DNA of 64,000 bases, taken from assembly GCF_024648825.1 (NCBI RefSeq), contig NZ_JANBBE010000015.1:62001-126000 (forward strand), read 5' to 3'. This DNA comes from Lentzea californiensis. Lineage in GTDB: Bacteria > Actinomycetota > Actinomycetes > Mycobacteriales > Pseudonocardiaceae. Every line of letters starts with the position of its first letter. Position 1 is the stretch's first letter. Positions 52,487 through 62,599 of the stretch are shown piece by piece. The position numbers and the translations under genes are program-made. The notes below the pieces were generated by a model that did not search any database, was not told the origin of the DNA, and worked only from the letters and a program-made list of their open reading frames with translations.

Positions 52487-53194
52487 TCAGTCGTCGAACC
52501 CCCTCTTCGCCAGCTCCTCGATGCGCCGCACCGCCTCCTCCGCGTCCTTGCCCGTCGCGACGACGGTGATCGACTTGCCGCCTGGCGCGCTCAGGCCCAT
52601 CAGGGCCAGCACGCTTGCCGCGTTCGCCTCCTCGGCGCCGTAGCGGACCACCACGTCGGCGTCGAGTTCTGCGACGGTGCGGGCCAGCAGGGCCGCCGGG
52701 CGGGCGTGAAGGCCCACCGCGTTGGTCAGCAGCACTTCGGCCGAGACGGCGTCCGGCACCAGGTGCAGTGCTGGACGGGTGGGTGCGGACACCGGGGCCT
52801 CGCCCGAGGCGCCCTCGGCTGCGCTCGCCACGTCGGGCAGCGGGGCTCCTCCCTGGGCGGCTACGGCTGCCGCTACCGCGCCTTCCACCAAGGGGGCGTC
52901 CACCACGGCGTAGCGGGAGGGGTCGTCCGCTGACTCGACGGCCATTTCCGCAGTCATCTTGGCGCTGCCCAGGTCGTAGAGCACGACCACGCCCGCACCC
53001 GCGTCCGCGTCGGCCAGTGCTTCGACCACCGCGCCGTAGTCGGTGCCCAGGCCGCCTTCCTCGGTGCCGCCCACCGGGAGCACCACGACGTCCGGGGCCA
53101 TCTGCAAGGCCAGTTCCGCCACTCCGTTGGCCAGCATGGCGCTGTGCGAGACGACCACCAGGCCCACTCGGCTCACCGACGCCGCCGCCGTCAT
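52487..53194 (-). CDS. dhaM: Dihydroxyacetone kinase phosphotransfer subunit DhaM
   Basis: A 235-residue fusion. An EIIA(Man)-like domain has His17 in VVVSHSAML; after an Ala/Pro-rich linker comes an HPr domain with His163 in NAVGLHARPA and the regulatory Ser in APGGKSITV. It carries phosphate from EI to DhaL-ADP, so dihydroxyacetone phosphorylation is tied to the PTS. EI is not in the window. ATG overlaps the dhaL stop (ATGA). Confidence 0.94.
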   Translation of the reverse strand: MTAAASVSRVGLVVVSHSAMLANGVAELALQMAPDVVVLPVGGTEEGGLGTDYGAVVEALADADAGAGVVVLYDLGSAKMTAEMAVESADDPSRYAVVDAPLVEGAVAAAVAAQGGAPLPDVASAAEGASGEAPVSAPTRPALHLVPDAVSAEVLLTNAVGLHARPAALLARTVAELDADVVVRYGAEEANAASVLALMGLSAPGGKSITVVATGKDAEEAVRRIEELAKRGFDD

Positions 53195-53817
53195 GCCTTG
53201 GCCGCCGCGTCCGCGAAGGCGCGCAACAGCAACGCCGTCGACCTCGCGCCCGGATCCATGTGGCCGGCGCTGCGCTCACCGAGGTAGGAGGCGCGGCCCT
53301 TGCGCGCCACCATGGGCACGGTCGAGGAAGCGCCTTCTTCCGCTGCGTCGGCGGCTGCGGAGAGGGTGGCGGCCACCGTGCCTTCCGCGGACGCCGCAGC
53401 CGTCACGGCCGGGGTGAGGGCGTCGACCATCGTCTTGTCGCCCACCACGGCCTTGCCGCGGGCGAACACGCCTTCGAGCGCGGCCTGCAGGGCTCGGGCC
53501 ACCGTGTCGCGGTCCAGCTCCGCCGCGTCGCCCACCGCGGCCGACGCGCGCAGGAAAGCGGTGCCGTACAACGGGCCTGCCGCACCGCCGACCGTCGAGA
53601 TCAACGTCGTGGCGACCAGCTTCAGCACCTTGCCGGGTGTGTCGGGCGGCTCGGTGTCCAAACGGGACAGCACGGCGGTGAAGCCGCGCTTCATGTTCTC
53701 GCCGTGGTCGGCGTCGCCGATCGCCTGGTCCAGGCGCACCAGTTCGTCGCGGTGGTCCTGGACGACGGCCGCGGCGGCACGCACGGCCGCCACGACGTCC
53801 GCTGCCGTGCAACCCAC
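53191..53817 (-). CDS. dhaL: Dihydroxyacetone kinase subunit DhaL
   Basis: A 208-residue nucleotide-binding subunit holding ADP that is phosphorylated by DhaM and passed to DHA on DhaK. Motifs: LDQAIGDADHGENMKRG (magnesium-binding aspartates) and GGAAGPLYGTAF. GTG 53817 follows the dhaK stop by one base with GGGGAG upstream; end overlaps dhaM. The three genes form one operon. Confidence 0.95.
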   Translation of the reverse strand: MGCTAADVVAAVRAAAAVVQDHRDELVRLDQAIGDADHGENMKRGFTAVLSRLDTEPPDTPGKVLKLVATTLISTVGGAAGPLYGTAFLRASAAVGDAAELDRDTVARALQAALEGVFARGKAVVGDKTMVDALTPAVTAAASAEGTVAATLSAAADAAEEGASSTVPMVARKGRASYLGERSAGHMDPGARSTALLLRAFADAAAKA

Positions 53818-53818
53818 C

Positions 53819-54811
53819 TCAGACTCCCCACCGCAGCGCGGGCGTGTGGACCGGCGCGTCCCACAGCTCGACCATCTCGTCGTCGAGGCGGAGCAGCGTG
53901 AGACTCATGCCCTGCATCTCCAGGCTCGTGATGTACGGACCGACCAGCCGCCGTTCCACCGTGATCCCCCGATCAGCCAGCAACTGCTCGGCGATGCCGT
54001 GCGCCAGGTACAGCTCGAGCAGAGGTGTCCCGCCCATCCCGTTCGTGAAGAGCAGCACCCGGTCACCTGACGCGAACGGCAGGTCTTCCAGGATCGGCTC
54101 GAGCAACGCCGAGACCATCTCCGCGGCGGTACCGGCGTGCACCTTCTGCCGGCCCGGTTCGCCGTGGATGCCGACGCCGAGCTCCATCTCGTCGTCGGCC
54201 AGCTCGAACGACGGCGAACCCACGTGCGGCACCGTGCACGCGGTCAGCGCGAGGCCCATCGACCGCACCGACGCGATCACGCGCAACGACAGCGCTTCAC
54301 AAGCAGCCAGGTCGGCACCGCGCTCAGCGGCCGCGCCCACGATCTTCTCCAGCAGCACCGTGCCGCCGACGCCGCGACGCCCGGCCGTGTACAGCGAGTC
54401 CTTCACCGCCACGTCGTCGTCGATCACGACGGACCTGACCTCCGACTCCGCGAGCTCGGCGGCCATCTCGAAGTTCAGCACGTCGCCGGTGTAGTTCTTC
54501 ACGATCAGCAACGCGCCCGCGCCACCGTCCGTCCGCGACACGGCGTCGACCACTTGGTCCGACGTCGGCGACGTGAACACCGGGCCAGGACAGGCCGCGT
54601 CGAGCATGCCGCGCCCGACGAACCCGCCGTGCAACGGTTCGTGGCCCGACCCTCCACCCGAGATGATCGCGACCTTGCCCCGCACCGGCGCGTCGGCGCG
54701 CACGACGACGGCTGGGTCGTAGTGCACGGTCAGCAGGTCGGAATGGGCTGCCTGCATTCCCCGCAGTGCGTCCTGCACCACGGTTTCCGGATCATTGATG
54801 ATCTTCTTCAT
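53819..54811 (-). CDS. dhaK: Dihydroxyacetone kinase subunit DhaK
   Basis: A 330-residue substrate-binding subunit. It binds dihydroxyacetone covalently through His216 (GVGIHGEPG), after GGGSGHEPLHGG and the loop IVKNYTGD. First gene of dhaKLM, with GGGAGGG before ATG 54811. Produces dihydroxyacetone phosphate for glycolysis, using phosphoenolpyruvate through the PTS rather than ATP directly. Confidence 0.96.
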   Translation of the reverse strand: MKKIINDPETVVQDALRGMQAAHSDLLTVHYDPAVVVRADAPVRGKVAIISGGGSGHEPLHGGFVGRGMLDAACPGPVFTSPTSDQVVDAVSRTDGGAGALLIVKNYTGDVLNFEMAAELAESEVRSVVIDDDVAVKDSLYTAGRRGVGGTVLLEKIVGAAAERGADLAACEALSLRVIASVRSMGLALTACTVPHVGSPSFELADDEMELGVGIHGEPGRQKVHAGTAAEMVSALLEPILEDLPFASGDRVLLFTNGMGGTPLLELYLAHGIAEQLLADRGITVERRLVGPYITSLEMQGMSLTLLRLDDEMVELWDAPVHTPALRWGV

Positions 54812-54892
54812 CGAACAGCCCTCCCGAGAAGTCGGTGCCGTGTTCCTTCTTACTCCGGGGGTCTGACACTCGGAACTGGCAAAGGACCCGCG

Positions 54893-54911
54893 TACCGTTA
54901 GGCCGCCCTAA
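54893..54911. promoter_or_regulatory. Iron-box-like site (DmdR/IdeR type)
   Basis: The 19-mer TACCGTTAGGCCGCCCTAA matches the DmdR/IdeR consensus TTAGGTTAGGCTAACCTAA at about 13 positions, with intact TTAGG and CCTAA in the right two thirds. It lies 45 bases before the siderophore-binding gene start, where a metal-bound repressor would act. Confidence 0.5.
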
Positions 54912-54955
54912 GAAATGCAGGTCAACATCACGTTCCGTAGTGGAGGAACAACGTC

Positions 54956-55948
54956 GTGTCGAAGAGAGCAGCGCTGCTCGTCGCAGTCGCCCTGACCCTG
55001 ACCGCCTGCTCCAGCACGCCGGACAAGCCGACCGTCGCCCAAGGTGGCGAGGACTTCGGCAAGGCGTACGAACTGAGCGGCGGTTTCGGCACGACGCAGA
55101 AGCGCGGCGAGTTCCCCCGCACGATCAAGCACGCGATGGGTGAGACCAAGCTCGAGAAGAAACCCGAACGGGTGATCGTGCTCGACACCGGCGAGCTCGA
55201 CAACGTCGTCGCACTGGGCATCAAGCCGGTCGGCATCGCCTACACCGACGGCTCGCCCACCATGCCGTCCTACATCGGCGACAAGGGCGGCACACCGGAG
55301 AACGTCGGCACGACCAACAACCTCAACCTCGAAGCGATCACCAAGCTGAACCCGGACCTCATCCTGGGCTCGCAGCTGCGCGCGGAGGCCCTCTACCCGA
55401 AGCTCGCGGCGATCGCACCGACTGTGTTCAGCGTGCGCCCCGGCTACGTGTGGAAGGAGAACTTCCTGCTCAACGCGGCCGCGCTCGACCGCCAGGCCGA
55501 CGCCGCGAAGATGCTCGAGGACTACACGAAGAAGGCCACCGAGACCGGTGACGCCATCGAGAAGAAGCTCGGCGTGCGCCCGACGGTGACGGCCCTGCGC
55601 TTCATGCCGGGCCGCATCCGCCTCTACGCCAAGAAGTCGTTCATCGGCACGATCCTGATCGACGCCAAGATCGGCCAGCCGACCTCGTCCCAGGTGGACG
55701 ACCTGGCCGCCGAGGTCAGCGCGGAGCAGATCAGCAAGGCCGACGGCGACTTCATCCTCTACTCCACCTACGGCGACCCGGCCAAGACCGCGCAGGCGTC
55801 GGTGCTCGGCGGCCCGTTGTGGACCGGCCTGAACGCCGTCAAGGCGGGCAAGGCCAAGCCGGTCCTCGACGAGACCTACTTCCTCGGCCTCGGCGTGCTC
55901 GCCGCGGACGTCGTCCTGGACGACATGAAGAAGCAGCTCGGCCTCTGA
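54956..55948 (+). CDS. Iron-siderophore binding lipoprotein
   Basis: A 330-residue class III binding protein (FepB/FecB/FhuD type). Signal and lipobox TLTAC; mature chain with RVIVLDTGELDNVVALGI, LEAITKLNPDLILGS and APTVFSV. Membrane-anchored and thought to pass ferric siderophores to an ABC importer, but no permease or ATPase lies nearby, so it must use a distant one. GTG 54956 has GGAGG upstream. The iron-box-like site suggests expression under iron limitation. Confidence 0.9.
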   Translation: MSKRAALLVAVALTLTACSSTPDKPTVAQGGEDFGKAYELSGGFGTTQKRGEFPRTIKHAMGETKLEKKPERVIVLDTGELDNVVALGIKPVGIAYTDGSPTMPSYIGDKGGTPENVGTTNNLNLEAITKLNPDLILGSQLRAEALYPKLAAIAPTVFSVRPGYVWKENFLLNAAALDRQADAAKMLEDYTKKATETGDAIEKKLGVRPTVTALRFMPGRIRLYAKKSFIGTILIDAKIGQPTSSQVDDLAAEVSAEQISKADGDFILYSTYGDPAKTAQASVLGGPLWTGLNAVKAGKAKPVLDETYFLGLGVLAADVVLDDMKKQLGL

Positions 55949-55976
55949 CAGACCGGAGCGGATGCTCTTCGGCGCC

Positions 55977-57482
<1,506 letters not shown>

Positions 57483-57570
57483 GAGGACTCCTCCCGGTAC
57501 TCGCCAGTAACTTCGACACTAACGCGTACTCGGGGAACTTTCAGCCCCCGCCTGGTCCCGCACGGGACGG

Positions 57571-58593
57571 TCAGGCCTGGGGCAGTGAAGGAAGAACCGC
57601 CTTGGCGAACGCCTGCGCCGCCTGGCAGCGATCCAGTTCCTTCTCCTTCGAGCCCGCGACGATGAACTCCACGATCTCACCCGCGTCGGCCTGATCCCTC
57701 GTGCGGATCAGCACCAGCTCGCAGGTGGGGTACGCGCCGTCCCTGAACGACTGGTACCCCTTCAGCCCGCCACCGAGATCGGTCTCGACGGACCTGCTGT
57801 CGAACTTGCCGTCCTTCGGGATGCGCGCCGTCTTGAACTCGATCTGCATCTGCGCGCTCTGCCCCGTCCACGAGCACTGGTGCAGACCGTACGGCAGCGC
57901 CCGCGGTGAGGCACCGAGCACCGGCGCGAGCACCGACTTCTCCACGATCGCGCACGGGTCGACCTCGACCGGCGAGCCCTTCGGGGGGCTGTACTTCTGC
58001 GGGTTGCCCTTGAGCTTGCGCACGGCGCCTTCGAGCACCTTGCGCCCCGGCTCGCACGCCTCGTTGCCGTCGGTGCCGGTGTTCACCTGCAGTCGCACGG
58101 CCTGCGCCGGGCTCTCCTGCGTCACGGCCGAGATGAAGCACGAGGTGTTGCTCAGCTTCTGCTCCGCGCTCTTGAGGCCCGCGATCTGCTTGGTGGCCCT
58201 CTTCAGCTCGGTGGACGTCAGCGAGTAGCCGATGTCCAGCGTGAAGTTCAGCGTCTTGCCGGTCTTGTCCTTCATGTAGTTGGAGCAGCGCGTGTAGGAG
58301 CTGCTCGAGTACCTCGACGGCGTGCCGACCGTCTGCAGCAGGTCCTTCTCGATCAACGCACACGGGTTGACCAGGCGCAGCCGCTCCGCCGAGAACGCCG
58401 GATCGACCGGTTTGTTCGGCGGAGCGGACTGCTTGACCGACGGGTCGGTCGACGTCGACGTGTCCGCACCCGCCTGCACGGTGCGGCGCGGCGAGTTGGT
58501 CTTGGCGAGACCCGGCCCGGTCGCACAGCCGGCCATCAGCAACGCGGCGGCGGCGACCACAGCGGTGGCACGAAAACGAGGCACGACGTGCAC
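57571..58593 (-). CDS. DUF3558-like lipoprotein with two repeats
   Basis: A 340-residue lipoprotein with lipobox LLMAGC. After a Thr/Ser/Pro linker there are two similar units: one starts VNPCALIEKDLLQTVG, the other VDPCAIVEKSVLAPVLG. Each is followed by a YTRCSNY- or HQCSW-type cysteine, the DUF3558 pattern twice. GTG 58593 with AAAGG upstream is preferred over GTG 58584. Function unknown; the gene at 49314-49907 is a single-unit relative. Confidence 0.75.
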   Translation of the reverse strand: MHVVPRFRATAVVAAAALLMAGCATGPGLAKTNSPRRTVQAGADTSTSTDPSVKQSAPPNKPVDPAFSAERLRLVNPCALIEKDLLQTVGTPSRYSSSSYTRCSNYMKDKTGKTLNFTLDIGYSLTSTELKRATKQIAGLKSAEQKLSNTSCFISAVTQESPAQAVRLQVNTGTDGNEACEPGRKVLEGAVRKLKGNPQKYSPPKGSPVEVDPCAIVEKSVLAPVLGASPRALPYGLHQCSWTGQSAQMQIEFKTARIPKDGKFDSRSVETDLGGGLKGYQSFRDGAYPTCELVLIRTRDQADAGEIVEFIVAGSKEKELDRCQAAQAFAKAVLPSLPQA

Positions 58594-58724
58594 GGTAGCG
58601 ACCTTTGCGCGCCTTCGTGGGCGGTACCCCGAGTTACCCCGTGGCACATGTCACCCACAGCTACGGGAACGATTCAGAAGATCCACGCGCTGTACTGGGT
58701 GAAGACCCCGACAGAAGGAGAGAC

Positions 58725-58817
58725 GTGCGAAACCGAATCCGCCGCGCATTCAACTGGCTCGACGCGTGGACGATCGAGGCCTTCAACCCTGTTTACCCTG
58801 GTCGTCCGCAGTCATAG
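58725..58817 (+). CDS. 30-residue conserved-style small protein
   Basis: GTG 58725 has a strong ribosome site, AAGGAGAG, six bases upstream. The product is 30 residues: RNRIRRAFNWLDAWTIEAF then NPVYPGRPQS. It looks amphipathic at the front with two tryptophans, so it may bind a membrane or a partner. Codon use is normal for the genome. It ends with a 6-base overlap with the convergent symporter accessory gene. I know of no function. Confidence 0.65.
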   Translation: MRNRIRRAFNWLDAWTIEAFNPVYPGRPQS

Positions 58818-59048
58818 CTCCTTGATCGGCTGCTTGTCCGTGTCCGCGAACTGAGGGCGCAACATCGCCCACGCCGCGAACACCGCCGACAGCGCCACCA
58901 TGGCGATGCCGGCCCACAGGTTGATGTTGACCCCTTCGGCCTTCTTCAGGTCCTCGTCGGTCGTGAACCCGAGCCCGATGACGACCAGTACAACGCCGTA
59001 CAGGCCGAAGAGGAAAGCGATGATCAGTCGCAGGTCGAACAACCTCAT
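58812..59048 (-). CDS. Small two-helix membrane protein, symporter partner
   Basis: A 78-residue protein with two transmembrane helices (residues 8-28 and 44-62) and a short charged loop. It follows the sodium:solute symporter gene by 11 bases in the same direction, so it is likely a subunit or regulator of that transporter. Small accessory genes of this form are common next to SSS-family transporters. Function inferred from position only. Confidence 0.75.
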   Translation of the reverse strand: MRLFDLRLIIAFLFGLYGVVLVVIGLGFTTDEDLKKAEGVNINLWAGIAMVALSAVFAAWAMLRPQFADTDKQPIKEL

Positions 59049-59059
59049 GGCAGCCTCCC

Positions 59060-60757
59060 TCAGCCGAAGATGAAGTAGAGAACGGTCGTCAGGGCCAGCA
59101 CTCCGCCACCCAGCAGGGCGGGCGAGCGGTACCAGCCCGCGTCCTCACCGGTGGTGGCGTGCGCCCTGTCCTTCTTGGGCGTGAGGCTGTAGACCAGCCC
59201 GACGAGCTCGCTGTCCGGCTTGGGCCTCGTGACCATGGTGACCGCGACGCTCACGACGATGTCGACCACGAACGCGAGACCCGCGCCGAGGAAGCTCGCG
59301 CCCTGACCGGGCAGTTCCAGCAGCTCGATGCCGAACGACGGCTCCGAGATCGCGTAGATGAAGATCGCGGTGAACGTGCCCGCGAGCAGACCGACCCACC
59401 CGGCGGTTGGCGTCATCCGCTTCCAGAACATGCCGAGGATGAACGTCGCGAACAGCGGCGCGTTGAAGAACGAGAACAGCGCCTGGATGTAGTCCATGAT
59501 GTTGGACCCGCCGAGCGCCGCCGCGATGAACGCCGTGCCGATCGCGAGGACGCACGCACCGACCGTGGCGAGACGCCCGATGCGCAGGTAGTACTCGTCC
59601 GGCTTGTCCTTCTTGATGTAGTCCTGCCACAGGTCGTACGTGAAGACGGTGTTGAACGAGCTGACGTTCGCCGCCACACCGGCCATGAAGCTCGCCAGCA
59701 GACCCGTGATCGCGATGCCGAGGATGCCGTTGGGCAGCAGGTCGCGCATCAGCAACGGCAGCACGTCGTTGTAGGCCACCCCACTGCTCGTGTCGCCGGC
59801 CTTGAGCTGCGCCATCTCCGGCACGATCAACGCGGCGATGATGCCGGGAATGATGATGATCGCCGGGATCAACGCCTTCGGGTACGCGCCGATGATCGGC
59901 GTGCGCTTGGCCGCGGACATCGACTTCGCGCTCATCGCGCGCTGCACCTCGGCGAAGTTCGTCGTCCAGTAACCGAACGACAGCACGAAGCCGAGACCGA
60001 ACACCAGACCGATGACACTCCACACCGGATGGTCGATGCCGGTGAGTTCGGTCGCGGGCCAGGCGGACAGCTGCTCCTTGTCGGTCACCTTCTCGACGAT
60101 GCCCTGCCAGCCGCCGACCTTGATCAGTCCGACGATCGTCAACGGCGCCAGCGCGGCCACGATGACGAAGAACTGCAGCACCTCGTTGTAGATGGCCGCA
60201 CTCAGACCACCGAGCGTCGTGTACGCGAGCACCACCAGCGCCGCGACGCAGATGGACACCGGCAGCGGCCACCCGAGCAGCGCGTCGATGATCACCGCGA
60301 GCGCGAACAGGTTGATGCCCGCGATCAGGATCTGCGCGACGGCGAAGCTGATGGCGTTGACCAGGTGGGCCGGCTTGCCGAACCGGCGGCGCATGAACTC
60401 GGGGACACTGCGCACTTTCGAGCCGTAGTAGAACGGCATCATCACCAGACCGAGGAACACCATCGCGGGGATGGCGCCGATCCAGTAGTAGTGCACGGTC
60501 GCCATGCCGTACTGCGCGCCGTTCGCCGTCATGCCCATCAGCTCGAGCGCGCCGAGGTTCGCGGAGATGAACGCGAGCCCGGTGACCCACGCCGGGAGCG
60601 ATCGCCCGGACAGCAGGAAGTCGAGACTGGTGGAAACGGATCGTCGTGCCATCACGCCGATGCCGAGAACCACCGCGAAGTAGATGACGAGCAACGCGTA
60701 GTCGATCGGTCCCGCGTCAAGCCGCAGGTCCGCCTCGGCCAGCACCGACATCGACAC
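59060..60757 (-). CDS. Sodium:solute symporter (SSS family)
   Basis: A 565-residue integral membrane protein with about thirteen to fourteen helices. SSS marks: DFLLSGRSLPAWVTGLAF at helix 2, ARRSVSTS before it, and TLGGLSAAIYNEVLQFF in the helix 5-6 area. Substrate may be a sugar, proline, acetate or related acid; relatives with such length include sugar and myo-inositol transporters. GTG 60757 has GGAGG with suitable spacing, ATG 60751 is two codons further. Co-transcribed with the small membrane partner. Confidence 0.93.
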   Translation of the reverse strand: MSMSVLAEADLRLDAGPIDYALLVIYFAVVLGIGVMARRSVSTSLDFLLSGRSLPAWVTGLAFISANLGALELMGMTANGAQYGMATVHYYWIGAIPAMVFLGLVMMPFYYGSKVRSVPEFMRRRFGKPAHLVNAISFAVAQILIAGINLFALAVIIDALLGWPLPVSICVAALVVLAYTTLGGLSAAIYNEVLQFFVIVAALAPLTIVGLIKVGGWQGIVEKVTDKEQLSAWPATELTGIDHPVWSVIGLVFGLGFVLSFGYWTTNFAEVQRAMSAKSMSAAKRTPIIGAYPKALIPAIIIIPGIIAALIVPEMAQLKAGDTSSGVAYNDVLPLLMRDLLPNGILGIAITGLLASFMAGVAANVSSFNTVFTYDLWQDYIKKDKPDEYYLRIGRLATVGACVLAIGTAFIAAALGGSNIMDYIQALFSFFNAPLFATFILGMFWKRMTPTAGWVGLLAGTFTAIFIYAISEPSFGIELLELPGQGASFLGAGLAFVVDIVVSVAVTMVTRPKPDSELVGLVYSLTPKKDRAHATTGEDAGWYRSPALLGGGVLALTTVLYFIFG

Positions 60758-60943
60758 TGCCCACCTCCAACACTTTCAACAAAGTCGAACACAACCGACC
60801 AGGAGAGGACAGTACTCCAGGTGAGCGAGTTCCTACCCCGTGTGGATGATCACCAAACCACGAGGTCTCGCGGGACGCTCGCTGAAAGCGGAAGGCAGGG
60901 AAATCGGGTGCGCGGGCATGCCGCCGAAGCCGAGACTGATCAC

Positions 60944-61294
60944 GTGACCGAACCGAGCCTCGTCTGCCACTTCTGCGGCGGAATGCCGGCATCGCCCAGG
61001 GACGACCATGCGTTCTACGTGCTGTGCGACCACTGCTCGCTGAAGTACATGACCTGGCCGTGCCCAGGCTGCGGCGAGATGAGGCACGGCGTGCGCGCAC
61101 ACGAAAGTCAACCCTGCGGGACATGCGAGACCGCACGACAGTGGGCTGCGTTTCCGCAGACCGTGCGTGACGAGATCGACCTCGCGATCGCCGAGCGGCC
61201 CGCAATCCGGGCGATCATGCGGATTCGCGAGCTGACCGAGATCGGGCTCCAGGAAGCGATGCAGCTCCTGCACTACCGCAGCTCAAGGAGCTGA
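60944..61294 (+). CDS. Double zinc-ribbon protein with L7/L12-like tail
   Basis: A 116-residue protein with four CX2C pairs: CHFC, CDHC, CPGC and CGTC, forming two zinc ribbons. Its C-terminal end reads RAIMRIRELTEIGLQEAMQL, close in style to the C-terminal domain of ribosomal protein L7/L12. It may be a translation- or RNA-related factor, but this is only a shape resemblance. GTG 60944 is the conservative start; GTG 60908 has a better AGGG site and would add 12 residues. Divergent from the symporter. Confidence 0.65.
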   Translation: MTEPSLVCHFCGGMPASPRDDHAFYVLCDHCSLKYMTWPCPGCGEMRHGVRAHESQPCGTCETARQWAAFPQTVRDEIDLAIAERPAIRAIMRIRELTEIGLQEAMQLLHYRSSRS

Positions 61295-61295
61295 G

Positions 61296-61352
61296 ATGCC
61301 TCTCCCGTACTCCGCGGCGATCGCCACGATCGGCCTCTTCCACGGGCCCTAG
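61296..61352 (+). CDS. Possible 18-residue ORF before nucS stop
   Basis: ATG 61296 follows the zinc-ribbon stop by one base and has GGAG about eight bases before. It encodes 18 residues ([13 protein letters not shown] in the middle) and ends in TAG, sharing CTAG with the nucS stop on the other strand. May be real or chance. Confidence 0.2.
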   Translation: MPLPYSAAIATIGLFHGP

Positions 61353-62008
61353 AACAGCCGGAACTCGTCCGGCTCGATCCCGCGCAACGCGTCGTAGTCC
61401 AGCACCACGCACCGAATCCCGCGGTCTTCGGCCAGCACTCGCGCCTGAGGCTTGATCTGCTGCGCCGCGAAGATGCCGCGCACCGGCGCGAGCAGCGGGT
61501 CGCGGTTGAGCAGTTCCAGGTACCGGGTGAGCTGCTCGACGCCGTCGATGTCACCGCGCCGCTTGATCTCCACGGCGACCGACTTGCCGCCGGAGTCGCG
61601 GCACATCAGGTCGACCGGGCCGATCGGGGTCGGGAACTCGCGGCGCACCAGGGACCAGCCGTCGCCCAGGGTCGTGACGTGCTCGGCGAGGAGCTTCTGC
61701 AGGTCGGCTTCGACGCCGTCCTTCTGCAGGCCCGGTTCGGGGCCCAGCTCGTGCTTGGAGTCGTGCATGACCTCTTCGAGGGTGATGATCAGCTTCTCCC
61801 CCGCCTTGTTCTGCACGGTCCAGATGTCCGGGTCCTCGATCAGCCAGCAGGGCGGGCTCATCCAGTTCAACGGCTTGTACGCGCGGTCGTCGGAGTGGAT
61901 CGACACCGAGCCGTCGGCCTTGATGAGCAGCAAGCGCTGCGCCATGGGCAGATGGGCGGTGAGTCGGCCTACGTAGTCGACCTTGCAGCGAGCGATGACG
62001 AGACGCAC
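61349..62008 (-). CDS. nucS: Mismatch-specific endonuclease NucS
   Basis: A 219-residue nuclease giving non-canonical mismatch repair in actinobacteria that lack MutS/MutL. The PD-(D/E)XK core is seen as [15 protein letters not shown] and [16 protein letters not shown]. The last residues, DEFRLF, form the beta-clamp binding tail expected for this family, so the protein is complete. N-terminal part forms the dimer/DNA-binding fold. GTG 62008 gives a typical start. Its presence supports the actinobacterial call. Confidence 0.95.
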   Translation of the reverse strand: MRLVIARCKVDYVGRLTAHLPMAQRLLLIKADGSVSIHSDDRAYKPLNWMSPPCWLIEDPDIWTVQNKAGEKLIITLEEVMHDSKHELGPEPGLQKDGVEADLQKLLAEHVTTLGDGWSLVRREFPTPIGPVDLMCRDSGGKSVAVEIKRRGDIDGVEQLTRYLELLNRDPLLAPVRGIFAAQQIKPQARVLAEDRGIRCVVLDYDALRGIEPDEFRLF

Positions 62009-62062
62009 CGCGACAGGCTACGGGGTGTGTCCAACCACCGGGCGTTAGGTACGGTCCGTGCC

Positions 62063-62599
62063 GTGGAAAGCCTCGGCACCCGTCAGGTGTACGCAAACCC
62101 GTGGATGACCGTTCGCGAGGACGAGATCAAACGCGCGGACGGTTCGAACGGCATCTACGGCGTGGTCGACAAGCCCGACTTCGCGCTGATCATCCCGCTC
62201 GACGGCGAACGCGTGCGGCTCGTCGAGCAGTTCCGGTACCCGATCGGCCTGCGCCGCTGGGAGTTCCCGCAGGGCACCGCGCCGGACCGCGCCGCCTCCG
62301 ACCCGCTGGAGCTGGCCCGTCGCGAGCTCCGCGAGGAGACGGGGCTGCGCGCCGGCCGGATGATCGAGCTCGGCGTGCTCGACGTCGCGCCCGGCATGTC
62401 CTCACAGCGAGGTCGCGTGTTCCTCGCGACCAACCTGTCCGAGGGCTTCCACGAGCGGGAGCACGAGGAGCAGGACATGCGGTCCGCGTGGTTTCCGCGC
62501 GCCGACTTCGAGTCGATGATCTCCAAAGGCGAGATCAGCGACGCCCAGTCGATCGCCGCCTACACGCTCCTGCTGCTGCACGAGCACTCCCAGCCCTAG
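62063..62599 (+). CDS. NUDIX hydrolase (ADP-ribose pyrophosphatase-like)
   Basis: A 178-residue enzyme with the NUDIX box readable as GTAPDRAASD then LARRELREETGL, that is G-X-E-X-RELXEEXG in spirit. The fold start VVDKPDFALIIPLDGERV and the FRYPIGLRRWEFPQG region resemble ADP-sugar pyrophosphatases. It hydrolyses a nucleoside diphosphate derivative, exact one unknown. GTG 62063; a GTG 62058 frame is out of phase. Its stop shares CTAG with the AraC regulator gene. Confidence 0.9.
   Translation: MESLGTRQVYANPWMTVREDEIKRADGSNGIYGVVDKPDFALIIPLDGERVRLVEQFRYPIGLRRWEFPQGTAPDRAASDPLELARRELREETGLRAGRMIELGVLDVAPGMSSQRGRVFLATNLSEGFHEREHEEQDMRSAWFPRADFESMISKGEISDAQSIAAYTLLLLHEHSQP

Noticed and set aside
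59159-60943. Plus-strand open frame across the symporter, joining the zinc-ribbon gene
   Set aside because: Only the part after about 60908 is protein-like; the rest is antisense to a clear membrane transporter.
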